Of a DNA stretch of 64,000 nucleotides, positions 8,739-17,758 are shown piece by piece. Position 1 is the first letter of the stretch, and each line of letters opens with the position of its first letter. The position numbers and the translations under genes were made by a program. The notes beneath the pieces are model-generated. The model saw only the letters and a list, made by a program, of their open reading frames with translations, searched no databases and had not been told where the DNA came from. Source of the DNA: Streptococcaceae bacterium (lineage in GTDB: Bacteria; Bacillota; Bacilli; Lactobacillales; Streptococcaceae); contig JAISXW010000011.1 in the NCBI GenBank assembly GCA_031270325.1, positions 62,001 to 126,000 on the forward strand. Reading direction: 5' to 3'.

Positions 8739-11700
8739 GTGAAAAAACGTATATTTGTTGCTAAAAAACCTGAATTTAAGGTTAAAAATCAGGCGTTGTT
8801 GACAGAGTTGCAGCATAATCTCCAACTTGAGACCCTGACATCTGTTAATATTGTCCAAGTCTATGACGTTTTTAATGTGTCAGATGACATCTTAGTCGCT
8901 GCTGAGCAATCTATCTTTTCTGAAAAAGTAACAGATCGCCTGTTGACTGACGAAGCAGTCCAAGCAGCACTTGCAACGGCTAAGTTCTTTGCCATTGAAG
9001 CCCTCCCGGGTCAATTTGATCAGCGTGCCACATCAGCCGAAGAAGCGCTCTTTTTATTGGGTGCGAGTCATAATGCAGTCGTTAAAACAGCTCAACTTTA
9101 TTTGCTCAATGAGGATCTGTCTGATTCGGAGTTTGATAAGATTAAAAACTATCAGCTCAATGCTGTGGATTCACGGTTTAAGGCAATCGAAAAGCCGATT
9201 ACTGAGGAGGAAATGCCTGATACAGAGACTCGCATTCCTGTATTAGAAGGCTTTATTAACAAATCTGAAAGTGAAATCGCTGAACTTCATGCGGCGTATT
9301 CACTCGCTATGGAAGTCGCTGATTTGCTATGGATTCAGGATTATTTCAAAAAGATTGACCGCAATCCGACTGAAACAGAGCTCAAGGTTTTAGATACTTA
9401 TTGGAGTGACCATACACGTCACACGACTTTTGAAACAGAGCTTAGAACCATTGACTTTTCACAGTCTAAGTTCCAAGCGCAGCTTCAAGCGTCATTTGAC
9501 AAGTATCTCGCCATGAGACAAGCGATTCATCGGACGGAAAAACCAACGACCTTGATGGAGTTGGCAACGATTTTTGGACGCTTTGAACGTGCCAATGGTC
9601 GACTGGATGACATGGAAGTGTCAGATGAAATCAATGCGTGTAGCGTTGAAATCGAAGTTGATGTTGATGGTGTCAAAGAACCATGGTTGCTCATGTTTAA
9701 AAATGAGACACATAATCATCCGACTGAGATTGAACCATTTGGGGGAGCATCGACTTGTATCGGCGGGGCGATTCGCGACCCACTTTCTGGTCGTGCCTAT
9801 GTCTATCAAGCGATGCGGATTACAGGGGCGGGTGATATCACAGCGCCAATCTCAGAAACGCGTCATGGGAAACTCCCGCAACAAGTGATCTCAAAAGGTG
9901 CAGCTCATGGTTATAGCTCGTATGGCAATCAGATCGGGCTTGCCACAACTTATGTGAAGGAATATTTCCATCCGGGCTTTATTGCTAAACGTTTAGAAAC
10001 AGGTGCGGTCGTTGGGGCAGCCCCTAAAGAGAATGTCTTACGCTTAAAACCTCAAGCAGGCGATGCCATTATCCTATTTGGAGGTAAAACAGGTCGTGAT
10101 GGTGTCGGTGGTGCGACAGGTTCCTCTAAGGTGCAAACCAAGGAGACCGTCGAAACTGCAGGTGCTGAGGTTCAAAAAGGCAATGCCATCGAAGAAAGAA
10201 AAATCCAGCGACTTTTCCGAGACCCGAAAGTCACGCAGCTTGTCAAAAAATCAAATGACTTTGGGGCAGGTGGTGTCTGTGTCGCAATCGGCGAACTAGC
10301 AGATGGTGTCCGCATTGATTTGGATAAAGTACCACTCAAATACCAAGGTTTATCAGGGACGGAGATTGCGATTTCTGAGTCACAAGAACGGATGTCCGTT
10401 GTCGTTGCTCCCGAGAATGTAGCAACCTTTATCGCTGCCTGTGCTAAAGAAAATATCTTAGCCGTCCAAGTCGCAGAAGTGACTGAAAAAGCGAATTTGA
10501 CCATGGTTTGGAAAGGTCAAACGATTGTCGATATCGAACGAACCTTCCTTGATACTAATGGTGTTCGTGTCGTCGTGGATGCAAGGGTGGTGGACTCAGA
10601 CTTGGCAGTGCCATTTGCACACACGTCAACACTTGAGACATTGGCTGAAGATTTGCAAGGACTATTTTCAGACTTAAACTTTGCCTCACAAAAAGGCTTA
10701 CAAACGATTTTTGATAGTTCAATCGGGCGTTCAACAGTTAACCAGCCGATTGGCGGTCGTTACCAAATCACGCCAACTGAAAGTTCTGTCCAAAAATTGC
10801 CAGTCCTAACAGGCATGACCCAGACGGTCTCTCTCTTGGCGCATGGCTATAACCCAGAAATTGCTGCATGGTCACCTTATCACGGTGCGGCCTATGCTGT
10901 GATTGAAGCCACAGCTCGTCTTGTAGCAACGGGGTCAAACTGGTCTAAAGCTCGCTTTTCATACCAAGAATACTTTGAGCGGATGGACAAACAAGCCGAA
11001 CGTTTTGGTAAACCTTTGGCAGCCTTGCTAGGGGCTATTGAAGCGCAAGAACAGCTTGGTTTACCATCAATCGGTGGTAAGGACTCGATGAGTGGGACCT
11101 TTGAGGACTTGACGGTGCCACCAACGCTGATTGCTTTCGGTGTGACGACATCTGAGACAGATCGAATTTTATCGCCTGAGTTCAAGGCTGCTGGTGAAAA
11201 CATCTACTATATTCCGGGTGTCGCAGTGGCAGATACGATTGACTGGGCGACGATTAAGGCTAATTTTGACCTAGTGGCTGACTTGCAAGCGACTTATGAC
11301 ATCACCGCAGCTATCTCTACTAAGGCTGGTGGCTTTGGCGAAGCCATTACCCTCATGACATTTGGCAATCAGATCGGCGCGAACCTGACTTTAGCTGATG
11401 TCTCAGACTTCATCAAGGCAGAGTTTGCCGGCTTTATCCTGACGACACCTGATGAGATTACTGGTTTGACTAAGATTGGTCAAACCACCGCGGCATTTGA
11501 GCTGGTGGTCAACGGTGTCAGCCTGTCGGGCGAGAGCTTGCTTACCCAATATGAAACGCCATTGGCATCAGTTTATCCGACCTTGTTTGAGCAGTCAGAC
11601 GATCTAGCAGAAGTGGTCACAAAAACGTCTGAACCTATCCAAAAACCAGCTGTTCCTGTCGACAAGCCACTCGTTTACATCCCAGTCTTTCCGGGGACTA

Positions 11701-12452
11701 ACTGTGAATATGACACAGCTAAGGCATTTGAGGCGGTAGGTGCAGTGACGAAGATTGTACCATTCCGCACCCTCGCGATTGCAGACTCGATCGAGGAAAT
11801 GGTCACGCATATCGGGCAAGCCAATATCCTTATGTTTGCGGGTGGTTTCTCGGCAGCAGATGAGCCTGATGGTTCGGCGAAGTTTATCGTCAATATCTTG
11901 CTCAATGAACAAGTGAAGGCAGCGATTGATGCCTTCATCGCCCGTGGGGGACTGATTCTTGGTATCTGTAATGGTTTCCAAGCCCTAGTCAAGTCAGGCT
12001 TGCTCCCTTATGGCCGATTTGACGCCTTGAGCAACAACTCACCGACACTTTTCTACAACGATGCCAATCAACACGTTGCCAAAATGGTCGAGACTAAAAT
12101 CATCAATACCAATTCGCCATGGCTAAGCGGTGTCGAAGTTGGAGATATTCACACGATACCAGTCTCACATGGTGAAGGAAAATTTGTCGTTTCAGCTGAA
12201 GAACTCGCTGATTTGATCGAGAATGGTCAGATCATCACACAATATGTGGATTTTGAGGGGCAAGCTACCATGGCTTCTTTCTATAATCCCAATGGCTCTG
12301 TGGCAGCTATTGAAGGGATTATCAGTAAAAACGGTCAAATCCTTGGTAAAATGGGACATTCTGAGCGTTACGAAAGCGGTTTGTTTAAAAACGTACCGGG
12401 CAACAAAGATCAGAAGCTCTTTGAGAGTGCCGTTGCTTATTTCAGAGGGTAA
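8739..12452 (+). CDS. purL: FGAM synthase, single-chain (PurL large form)
   Basis: 1237 residues. It converts FGAR plus glutamine and ATP to FGAM. N-terminal PurS-like domain; linker with YWSDHTRHTTFETEL; first AIRS-like ATPase half with FKNETHNHPTEIEPFGGAST; second half with LPSIGGKDSMSGTF; and a C-terminal class I glutaminase with VYIPVFPGTNCEYDTAKAF, LGICNGFQAL (nucleophile Cys) and IPVSHGEGKF. So the three activities encoded by purS, purL and purQ in many Firmicutes, including published L. lactis strains, lie in one polypeptide, as in streptococci. The GTG at 8739 follows GAAGGAAAAT and gives the family N-terminus. The operon ends here at a terminator, with no purF. Confidence 0.95.
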   Translation: MKKRIFVAKKPEFKVKNQALLTELQHNLQLETLTSVNIVQVYDVFNVSDDILVAAEQSIFSEKVTDRLLTDEAVQAALATAKFFAIEALPGQFDQRATSAEEALFLLGASHNAVVKTAQLYLLNEDLSDSEFDKIKNYQLNAVDSRFKAIEKPITEEEMPDTETRIPVLEGFINKSESEIAELHAAYSLAMEVADLLWIQDYFKKIDRNPTETELKVLDTYWSDHTRHTTFETELRTIDFSQSKFQAQLQASFDKYLAMRQAIHRTEKPTTLMELATIFGRFERANGRLDDMEVSDEINACSVEIEVDVDGVKEPWLLMFKNETHNHPTEIEPFGGASTCIGGAIRDPLSGRAYVYQAMRITGAGDITAPISETRHGKLPQQVISKGAAHGYSSYGNQIGLATTYVKEYFHPGFIAKRLETGAVVGAAPKENVLRLKPQAGDAIILFGGKTGRDGVGGATGSSKVQTKETVETAGAEVQKGNAIEERKIQRLFRDPKVTQLVKKSNDFGAGGVCVAIGELADGVRIDLDKVPLKYQGLSGTEIAISESQERMSVVVAPENVATFIAACAKENILAVQVAEVTEKANLTMVWKGQTIVDIERTFLDTNGVRVVVDARVVDSDLAVPFAHTSTLETLAEDLQGLFSDLNFASQKGLQTIFDSSIGRSTVNQPIGGRYQITPTESSVQKLPVLTGMTQTVSLLAHGYNPEIAAWSPYHGAAYAVIEATARLVATGSNWSKARFSYQEYFERMDKQAERFGKPLAALLGAIEAQEQLGLPSIGGKDSMSGTFEDLTVPPTLIAFGVTTSETDRILSPEFKAAGENIYYIPGVAVADTIDWATIKANFDLVADLQATYDITAAISTKAGGFGEAITLMTFGNQIGANLTLADVSDFIKAEFAGFILTTPDEITGLTKIGQTTAAFELVVNGVSLSGESLLTQYETPLASVYPTLFEQSDDLAEVVTKTSEPIQKPAVPVDKPLVYIPVFPGTNCEYDTAKAFEAVGAVTKIVPFRTLAIADSIEEMVTHIGQANILMFAGGFSAADEPDGSAKFIVNILLNEQVKAAIDAFIARGGLILGICNGFQALVKSGLLPYGRFDALSNNSPTLFYNDANQHVAKMVETKIINTNSPWLSGVEVGDIHTIPVSHGEGKFVVSAEELADLIENGQIITQYVDFEGQATMASFYNPNGSVAAIEGIISKNGQILGKMGHSERYESGLFKNVPGNKDQKLFESAVAYFRG

Positions 12453-12472
12453 GCAGCTTTCAAACAAAATCA

Positions 12473-12520
12473 AAAAGACAAGTCCGAACTCACTGATAAG
12501 AGTCCGAACTTGTCTTTTTA
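12473..12520. terminator. Bidirectional terminator between purL and rgg
   Basis: AAAAGACAAGT and ACTTGTCTTTT form an 11-bp stem serving the convergent genes. AGTCCGAACT occurs twice inside it as a direct repeat. Confidence 0.75.
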
Positions 12521-12533
12521 CTTTTCCCTCAGT

Positions 12534-13421
12534 CTAGTCGATCGAGGTTGGGAATTCTGATGAGATCTGATATTCAGGAACGGTTGCGAGGTAGGCATAC
12601 AAACTGGCAACGAGGTCATCACAGGACAGCTCTGTGAGAAAGTCGAGCGTTTTGTTGATGTAGGAGAGGCCTTTGAACTGTTCTCCTGTCTTGATCAGAT
12701 AGACGCCTTCAAGTAGATGGAGTTCGGCACGTTCGGAGAGTGCGGAGCTATCTTCCAAAAAATCACGGCCGAGTTTGAGAATTTTCGCCGATTCGTTCAA
12801 TAACTGTTCGTTCAGGAAGCGTTTGAGTGTGTCAGAGAAGATACGTCCGATGATCGTTCTCACTTGAGGGATGGCTTTAAAGTGACCACTTCTTTGAAAG
12901 CTGATATTGCTCATTATTTTGATATCAGCTGTTGTCAGGAAAAACAGGCTATGCGCATAAAGGAGCAGTTCATATATCCCCCAAATCTGTGCCTTTTTTA
13001 AATGGTTGAGAATTACGAGGATACTTTTTTTGTCAAAAGGAATACCAGTCAGTTGATTGATATGCTGGTTTAAGATGATGATTCGGTGTTCTTTTAAGAG
13101 TTGATCATCAGTTTCTGGTGTCGCCTCTAATTTTTCTAACAGTGACACGAGGGTGTTGAGGTCTTTTCTACGAACTGCTAACATGGTCTCGTCCAAGAAA
13201 TTTTGATAATGAAACTCTAGATTTTCGTGGAATAAGATCAATTCATTAAGGGTAGAGGTAATGCGCTCGAGTAGGCTGATTAGGTTGATAATCGAGATAT
13301 GAGACTCACCACGTTCCCATTTCGATAGAAAAGAAGGGGAGATGATACCTCTGGCTGTTTCTCGGATACTTAATTTTTTAGCTTCACGAATTTCACGAAA
13401 AGCAGGACCTAAATAGTACAT
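12534..13421 (-). CDS. Rgg/GadR/MutR-family transcriptional regulator
   Basis: 295 residues. An N-terminal XRE-type helix-turn-helix (about 5-60: FREIREAKKLSIRETA...SPSFLSKWERGESHISI) is followed by the all-helical C-terminal domain of Rgg proteins. Rgg regulators often sense short hydrophobic peptides and control bacteriocins, competence or surface traits. No convincing peptide pheromone gene was found next to it. The ATG at 13421 follows GGGAGG; a start four codons earlier would overlap that site. It is divergent from an ABC exporter, 930 bp away, which could be a target, though the gap is mostly repeats. It resembles the truncated Rgg at the window end. Confidence 0.88.
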   Translation of the reverse strand: MYYLGPAFREIREAKKLSIRETARGIISPSFLSKWERGESHISIINLISLLERITSTLNELILFHENLEFHYQNFLDETMLAVRRKDLNTLVSLLEKLEATPETDDQLLKEHRIIILNQHINQLTGIPFDKKSILVILNHLKKAQIWGIYELLLYAHSLFFLTTADIKIMSNISFQRSGHFKAIPQVRTIIGRIFSDTLKRFLNEQLLNESAKILKLGRDFLEDSSALSERAELHLLEGVYLIKTGEQFKGLSYINKTLDFLTELSCDDLVASLYAYLATVPEYQISSEFPTSID

Positions 13422-13524
13422 ATAACCTCCCAAATGCCAGACTTTAATAGTTGCTGTTAGTTAGATTATAAGGGTTTAAGCCTTGTTCTGTCAAATTATA
13501 TTAGGTTATCTTGTGATTTTCCCT

Positions 13525-13800
13525 AAAAACTCAAGTGCTTTTGGGCAAGGCTTGCTGTATTCTGGTTCCTTGAATTGCGAGATTGATCTCGAACTGGTGT
13601 GGTGGTTGAGCCGTTGCGTTGCGAGGCTTGTCTCAAAAGCGCGTGGGGACACGCCTCCAAAATAAGTTTAAAACTGTGACGAGGCTGGGTTTGCCGAGGA
13701 AACAAAATAAGTTTAAAACTGTGACGAGGCTGGGTTTGCCGAGGAAACAAAGCGTCGCTTTTCCGGCTAAGCTGCGAGCCTAGGGTCTCTCAGCTTGTCT
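13525..13800 (+). repeat. Dispersed intergenic repeat with 45-bp tandem duplication
   Basis: Contains GCTTGCTGTATT, TTGTCTCAAAA, CGTGGGGACACGCC and CTAAGCTGCGAGCCT, blocks shared with 16805-16930 and partly with 17250-17340 and 3765-3850. A perfect 45-bp unit is repeated head to tail at 13659-13703 and 13704-13748. Part of the 930-bp gap between rgg and the ABC genes, in which no credible gene is seen. Confidence 0.75.
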
Positions 13801-13860
13801 GTTGCCCAAATCCTCTCCGCTCCAATCGGGGTGTTTTTGTGGGGTGTTCAGTCTTTGCTT

Positions 13861-13926
13861 AAGTCAATGCGAGTGCTTGCTCAAGTCAATGCGAGTACTT
13901 GTCAAAGTCTACGCCAACACTTGCCA
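13861..13926. repeat. 22-bp repeat array (AAGTCAATGCGAG type)
   Basis: Three 22-bp units beginning AAGTCAATGCGAGT, AAGTCAATGCGAGT and AAGTCTACGCCAAC. The same unit recurs at 17360-17430. Confidence 0.75.
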
Positions 13927-14059
13927 GCATACCATCCAAGTGAAGTGGCGGACTTTGGGGCTCAAAATCGCTGTGGCATAAGGACAAGAGCGAGACTCAG
14001 GCTCGCCAGTTAGCTCTTTAAAGGCGTTCAACCGCAGTCAGCGCCGTCCTCTCCAATCT

Positions 14060-14152
14060 CTGACCAAAGTGATGGGCATCACTTACCAAAGTGTAGGCCT
14101 GCACTTACCAAAGTGTAGGCCTGTACTTACCAAAGTGTAGGCCTGCACTTGG
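14060..14152. repeat. 22-bp repeat array (AGGCCT type)
   Basis: Four 22-bp units; three are near-identical (CTTACCAAAGTGTAGGCCTG plus two bases), the first diverged. Each of the three carries the palindrome AGGCCT. It lies about 200 bp before the ABC transporter start. Confidence 0.85.
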
Positions 14153-14351
14153 CAAGTCTGTTAGGATAAGTTGTGTCATCTTTTCGTCTGACATCAGTGT
14201 TTGAATTGGTTAGGTCTCGCTATTTGCTTAGCTGTTGGCAATCGGTGTCTGGGTTAGCGTGCTTTTTTTAGCGGTTACTATTGACAAATGTCGGTGGGGT
14301 AGTATAATAAAAACATCACAAATCAAAAAGATTAAAGAAAACGGAGAAATA

Positions 14352-15077
14352 ATGCAACTTGCGCTAAAAGAGATTACCAAATCATTTGATGACAAAAACC
14401 TTTTTAATGAGGTTTCTTTTACTTTTGAAACGGGGAAAATTTATGGCTTGCTTGGGCGTAATGGCGCTGGTAAGACGACCCTTTTTAATTGTATTGCTCA
14501 GAACTTAGCATTAGATAGCGGTCAGATTTCGCTCATAGATGATGCGGGTCAAGCAGATGCAGACTATGAGACGACGGCGATTGGCTTTGTGACGACTCAG
14601 GCGCATTTACCTGATTTCATGACAGGCTTGGAGTTTGTGACTTTTGTCATGGATTTGAATCATGACCGCTTGACTTCGTCGGCTACTGCCAGTGAGAACC
14701 TGACAAGGTATGGGATCAAAGGGAGCGATCAAAGGAAATTATTGCGGGATTATTCTCATGGGATGAAAAACAAGGTTCAGATGTTGGTTATCGAGCTGGC
14801 TGCTGCGCCAGTGTATTTATTGGACGAACCCTTGACCAGCTTTGATCCAGTGGCAGCCTATGAAGTCAAAGAACGCATCCGTGAGCTTAAGCAAGGGGCA
14901 ATTGTCATCTTTTCAACTCATATTTTAGAGCTTGCTCAGGAGTTGTGTGATGAGATTGTCTTGTTGCACGACAAGCAATTAGAAGTATTAGCGCCTGAGA
15001 AACTGCAATCAGAAGACTTTGAACAAGAGATTGTGGCGATTTTGAGTGAGGAGGCTGATGGTGAAAGCCTATCTTAA
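14352..15077 (+). CDS. ABC transporter ATP-binding protein
   Basis: 241 residues. Walker A LLGRNGAGKTTLF near residue 36; Q-loop GFVTTQAHLPDFMTG; signature RDYSHGMKNKVQML; Walker B VYLLDEPLTSFDP; H-loop FSTH. This is the short, single-domain exporter type (EcsA/ABC-2-like). The ATG at 14352 follows CGGAGAAATA; an upstream in-frame start at 14235 would add residues unlike the family. The permease gene starts 20 bp before its stop. The substrate cannot be told; export of peptide or lipid-like compounds is common for such pairs. Confidence 0.92.
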   Translation: MQLALKEITKSFDDKNLFNEVSFTFETGKIYGLLGRNGAGKTTLFNCIAQNLALDSGQISLIDDAGQADADYETTAIGFVTTQAHLPDFMTGLEFVTFVMDLNHDRLTSSATASENLTRYGIKGSDQRKLLRDYSHGMKNKVQMLVIELAAAPVYLLDEPLTSFDPVAAYEVKERIRELKQGAIVIFSTHILELAQELCDEIVLLHDKQLEVLAPEKLQSEDFEQEIVAILSEEADGESLS

Positions 15078-16791
15078 GTTTTATAAGCATTATACGCTGA
15101 TCCAAAACACGACCCGACTGAATGGGCTCTGGTTTTGGCTGCGGCGTTTACCTCTGGTCGGACGGAAACTCTCGCCGACTTTCTATGGGCTGGATGACTT
15201 AAAGCTAGTCCTCCTTGTCATATTGAAATGGCTCGCCCTGCCGTCGTTCATTATCAAGAAAAGTTTCTTAGTCTTGCTTGCTTGGCTCTTTCCTTTTATG
15301 ATCAAAGTGTTGCAGGCTTGCGGTATGAAAGCGTTGCTCCTAGATAATAGTGATAAGGTCTTCATTAAAGCCTTGCGGACGGCCATTGCTAGTCCAGATG
15401 TCTTTCAGTGGACACTGTCCTTGTTTCTCTTTGCCTGTCTGATGTCACAGGTGAACTTTATCGAAGCGTCTGGTAAGGAGGCTTTTGAAGCCGTGACCTT
15501 TGCCAAGACTTTTCAATTGTCCGGTTCGGATACGTTGAAAAAGATGAACCGGATCAAGTTGTTGCTGAGTTCGCTCGCTTATCTGCTGCCTTTGGCGATC
15601 TTAGGACTGCGCTATCATCAGCTCTTTGTCGCCGTTTGCTTGCCGATTGCCCTACGGATCGTGGGGATCAATAGCAGTATCTTTTTGGTGACCCATGAGT
15701 GGTGGACCAGCTGGTTGGCTAGACAACAAAAGAAGAAGACGTCTTGGATAGGGCTCAATTCGCTCTTGGTGTTAAGTTGTTTCCTGATCCTCATCTATGG
15801 GACGGTCATTCGGACTTGGCATTGGTCAAGTCTCTTGACTGGGGTCATGATCGTCATTTCAGTTCTGAGCTTTGGCTTGGCTAAAGGGCGATTGATCCCA
15901 CATGACTTTATCCGATTGATTACCGGCTATGTCTGGCGGAGAGAAGCAGCGGTCCTTAAAATGAAGCAAGGGAAAGGGCAGACGAATCAAGGCTTTAGCG
16001 CCGCTCAAAAAACAAGTCAGCAGTTAGAAGTCACAGATGAAAGCGACTTATTCAAGCGATTTGCTGGGACGCAACTGCTCAACCATTTGCTTTTTAAACG
16101 GTATCGCCCTATTTTTATCAAGAAGTTAAGACGTCGATTAAGTATTATGCTTGCGCTTTTAGTGGTAATTGTCGGGAGTGCTGCTTACTTGACGTGGCTT
16201 AAGGGCATGTCAACCGAGCAGTTGACAGCTGCTCAGGCGAGTCTTATCCTGCCTCCCACTGTCTTTTCCATCATGTATTTTATGTCCCTGTCCAAAGAAA
16301 GTGTCGCCATTTACTATCTCAAGTGCGACCAAGCCTTGCTTAACTATCCTTTTTATCGGACTAAGACAGCTATTTTACAGAGTTTCTTGGCACGCTGGCA
16401 GCAGGCTTTCTTGCTCAATATGCCGCTGACTCTTGCTCTTTTTGCCAATTTCTTTGCCATTCTCCTCTTGTTTGGCAAAGGCATTCCCCTCTCTTTTTAC
16501 GCTTTAGTGCTATTTTACGGGATTACCGTGACCTTCTTGTTCTCCTTTCACGACTTGTTTCTATATTATATCTTCCAACCCTATGATCAGTCAGGGCAAA
16601 ATAAAAATCCAGCCTTTAAGGCGATCGACGGGTTGTTTTATTTCTTTTGTATTCAAAACTTTCAGATTTCCAACGCCTTTAAAAACTCGATTGCCTACGT
16701 CTTGTCGATTTCGATTCTGATCGTAATTTACGTCATCACTGGTCTGGTACTGATCAGGCTGAGAGCCAGCAAAACCTTTAAGTTGAAGTGA
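15058..16791 (+). CDS. ABC transporter permease, about 12 membrane segments
   Basis: 577 residues with many hydrophobic stretches (for example about 50-90, 180-250, 360-460 and 530-565) and basic loops. A soluble charged loop lies near 300-345. It has no ATPase motifs and pairs with the overlapping ATP-binding gene. The ATG at 15058 is placed right after GAGGAGG inside the end of that gene, so the two are coupled. It resembles EcsB-type or other large exporter permeases, but I cannot name the family or substrate. Confidence 0.8.
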   Translation: MVKAYLKFYKHYTLIQNTTRLNGLWFWLRRLPLVGRKLSPTFYGLDDLKLVLLVILKWLALPSFIIKKSFLVLLAWLFPFMIKVLQACGMKALLLDNSDKVFIKALRTAIASPDVFQWTLSLFLFACLMSQVNFIEASGKEAFEAVTFAKTFQLSGSDTLKKMNRIKLLLSSLAYLLPLAILGLRYHQLFVAVCLPIALRIVGINSSIFLVTHEWWTSWLARQQKKKTSWIGLNSLLVLSCFLILIYGTVIRTWHWSSLLTGVMIVISVLSFGLAKGRLIPHDFIRLITGYVWRREAAVLKMKQGKGQTNQGFSAAQKTSQQLEVTDESDLFKRFAGTQLLNHLLFKRYRPIFIKKLRRRLSIMLALLVVIVGSAAYLTWLKGMSTEQLTAAQASLILPPTVFSIMYFMSLSKESVAIYYLKCDQALLNYPFYRTKTAILQSFLARWQQAFLLNMPLTLALFANFFAILLLFGKGIPLSFYALVLFYGITVTFLFSFHDLFLYYIFQPYDQSGQNKNPAFKAIDGLFYFFCIQNFQISNAFKNSIAYVLSISILIVIYVITGLVLIRLRASKTFKLK

Positions 16792-16799
16792 TACAAGCT

Positions 16800-16995
16800 T
16801 GTGAGATTTGGCTCAAGTCTTGCTGTATTTTGCCCCCTTGTCTTGCGAGGCTTGTCTCAAAACAACGTGGCAACACGCTTTTCAATCTTCGCCTTCCAAG
16901 CTAAGCTGCGAGCCTCAGGTCTCGCAGCTTTTTTAAGGCCACAGCTCTTTTGAGTCAGACCTCTCCACTGCAATCGGGGTGTTTTTGGGAGCTGT
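16800..16995 (+). repeat. Dispersed intergenic repeat, second direct copy
   Basis: Shares with 13525-13850 the blocks CTTGCTGTATT, GCGAGGCTTGTCTCAAAA, CTAAGCTGCGAGCCT and CAATCGGGGTGTTTTTG. It begins right after the permease stop and also supplies a terminator-like hairpin (GCTGCGAGCCTCAGGTCTCGCAGC, then TTTTTT, 16900-16936). Confidence 0.7.
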
Positions 16996-17058
16996 GTTCG
17001 TCTTTTCCGAAATGCTCAAGGGCTTGTTGGTAAGTCGTCAAGAGCAGGTGCCAAAACC

Positions 17059-17240
17059 CTCATGGGAGTTTGAGCAAATCCCCATGGTAATTTGGGCAAA
17101 GCTCCATGGTAAGTTAGGCAAACTACCATGGTAAGTTGGACAAACCTCCATGGTAAGTTAGGCAAACCCCCATGGGAATTTGGCAAAACCCTCATGGGGA
17201 TTTGAACAAAGCTCCATGGTAAGTTGAGCAAACTACCATG
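17059..17240. repeat. 22-bp repeat array (CCATGG type)
   Basis: About nine 22-bp units, for example TCCATGGTAAGTTAGGCAAA plus two bases, each with CCATGG or CCATGGG/CTCATGGG at the same place. The register is constant. The array at 49970-50496 belongs to the same unit family. Confidence 0.9.
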
Positions 17241-17249
17241 GAGCTTTGT

Positions 17250-17345
17250 CCGAGTCTTGCTTGGGCTGCCCCCTTGCCTTGCGAGTTTGGTCTCGAATTG
17301 GCGTGGCGGCTGAGCTGTTGCCTTGCGAGGTGTTTTTGTGGGTGT
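17250..17345 (+). repeat. Dispersed intergenic repeat, third partial copy
   Basis: GAGTCTTGCTTGG, CCCCCTTGCCTTGCGAG, GGTCTCGAATTGGCGTGGCGG and GAGGTGTTTTTGTGGG match parts of 13540-13845 and 16810-16990, in rearranged order. Confidence 0.55.
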
Positions 17346-17359
17346 GCCTGTTTTTGTTA

Positions 17360-17425
17360 AAGTGCATGCGAAGACTTGTCGAAGTCAATGCGAGTACTTG
17401 TCAAAGTCCTCGCATTGACTTTCTC
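17360..17425. repeat. 22-bp repeat array (AAGTCAATGCGAG type), second locus
   Basis: Three 22-bp units; the middle one matches the unit at 13883-13904 over its whole length. Confidence 0.75.
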
Positions 17426-17435
17426 TAAGTCTTCA

Positions 17436-17469
17436 AAACCCCTTGTCCAATCGTGTGGACAAGGGGTTT
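17436..17469. terminator. Strong bidirectional hairpin after the DUF3042 gene
   Basis: AAACCCCTTGTCC and GGACAAGGGGTTT form a perfect 13-bp stem around AATCGTGT. The T run is part of the stem on both strands. It can end transcription of the minus-strand DUF3042 gene. Confidence 0.75.
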
Positions 17470-17541
17470 ATCTGTGTCTGATTTTGCTTTCAATGGTTTG
17501 CCATTTAGAGCATCGCTTGTGTGAGTTTGGGTTGGGAGTTA

Positions 17542-17709
17542 TCAGTGAGAGATGCGTTTGCGAGCAGCTTTGCGCCGATTTTCATTGATGAATGCTTCTT
17601 TTTTGAGCTCCGGATCAATGATTGTTTTCTTGACGGCAAAAATACCCGCTGCAGTGGCTGCGATAGTGCTGGCGATGCCTGTAATGAAACCTTTGCCAAA
17701 TTTGTTCAT
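17542..17709 (-). CDS. DUF3042 family small protein
   Basis: 55 residues: a basic start (MNKFGKGFITG), one hydrophobic segment (IASTIAATAAGIFAV), then KKTIIDPELKKEAFINENRRKAARKR. The KKT-IDP...ENR-KA-RK pattern is that of DUF3042, short single-pass proteins of lactic acid bacteria with no known role. A perfect AGGAGG lies before its ATG. It is divergent from miaA, with both promoters packed in the 49 bp between them. Confidence 0.85.
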   Translation of the reverse strand: MNKFGKGFITGIASTIAATAAGIFAVKKTIIDPELKKEAFINENRRKAARKRISH

Positions 17710-17732
17710 AGTCAAAACCTCCTAAGTAATAT

Positions 17733-17738
17733 GCTATA
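17733..17738 (+). promoter_or_regulatory. miaA -10 element
   Basis: TATAAT preceded by TGC (extended -10), giving a very short leader before the GTG at 17759. The opposite strand of the same stretch carries the DUF3042 promoter (TATGAT). Confidence 0.5.
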
Positions 17739-17758
17739 ATCTAATCATAACAAAAAAA

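Noticed and set aside
13434..13600. Short hydrophobic peptide pheromone gene for the Rgg regulator
   Set aside because: Small ORFs near the rgg start (for example MPDFNSCC) have neither a ribosome site nor the hydrophobic C-terminus expected.
13795..14013. 72-codon ORF between rgg and the ABC genes
   Set aside because: Runs through dispersed and tandem repeats, with no ribosome site or recognisable protein features.
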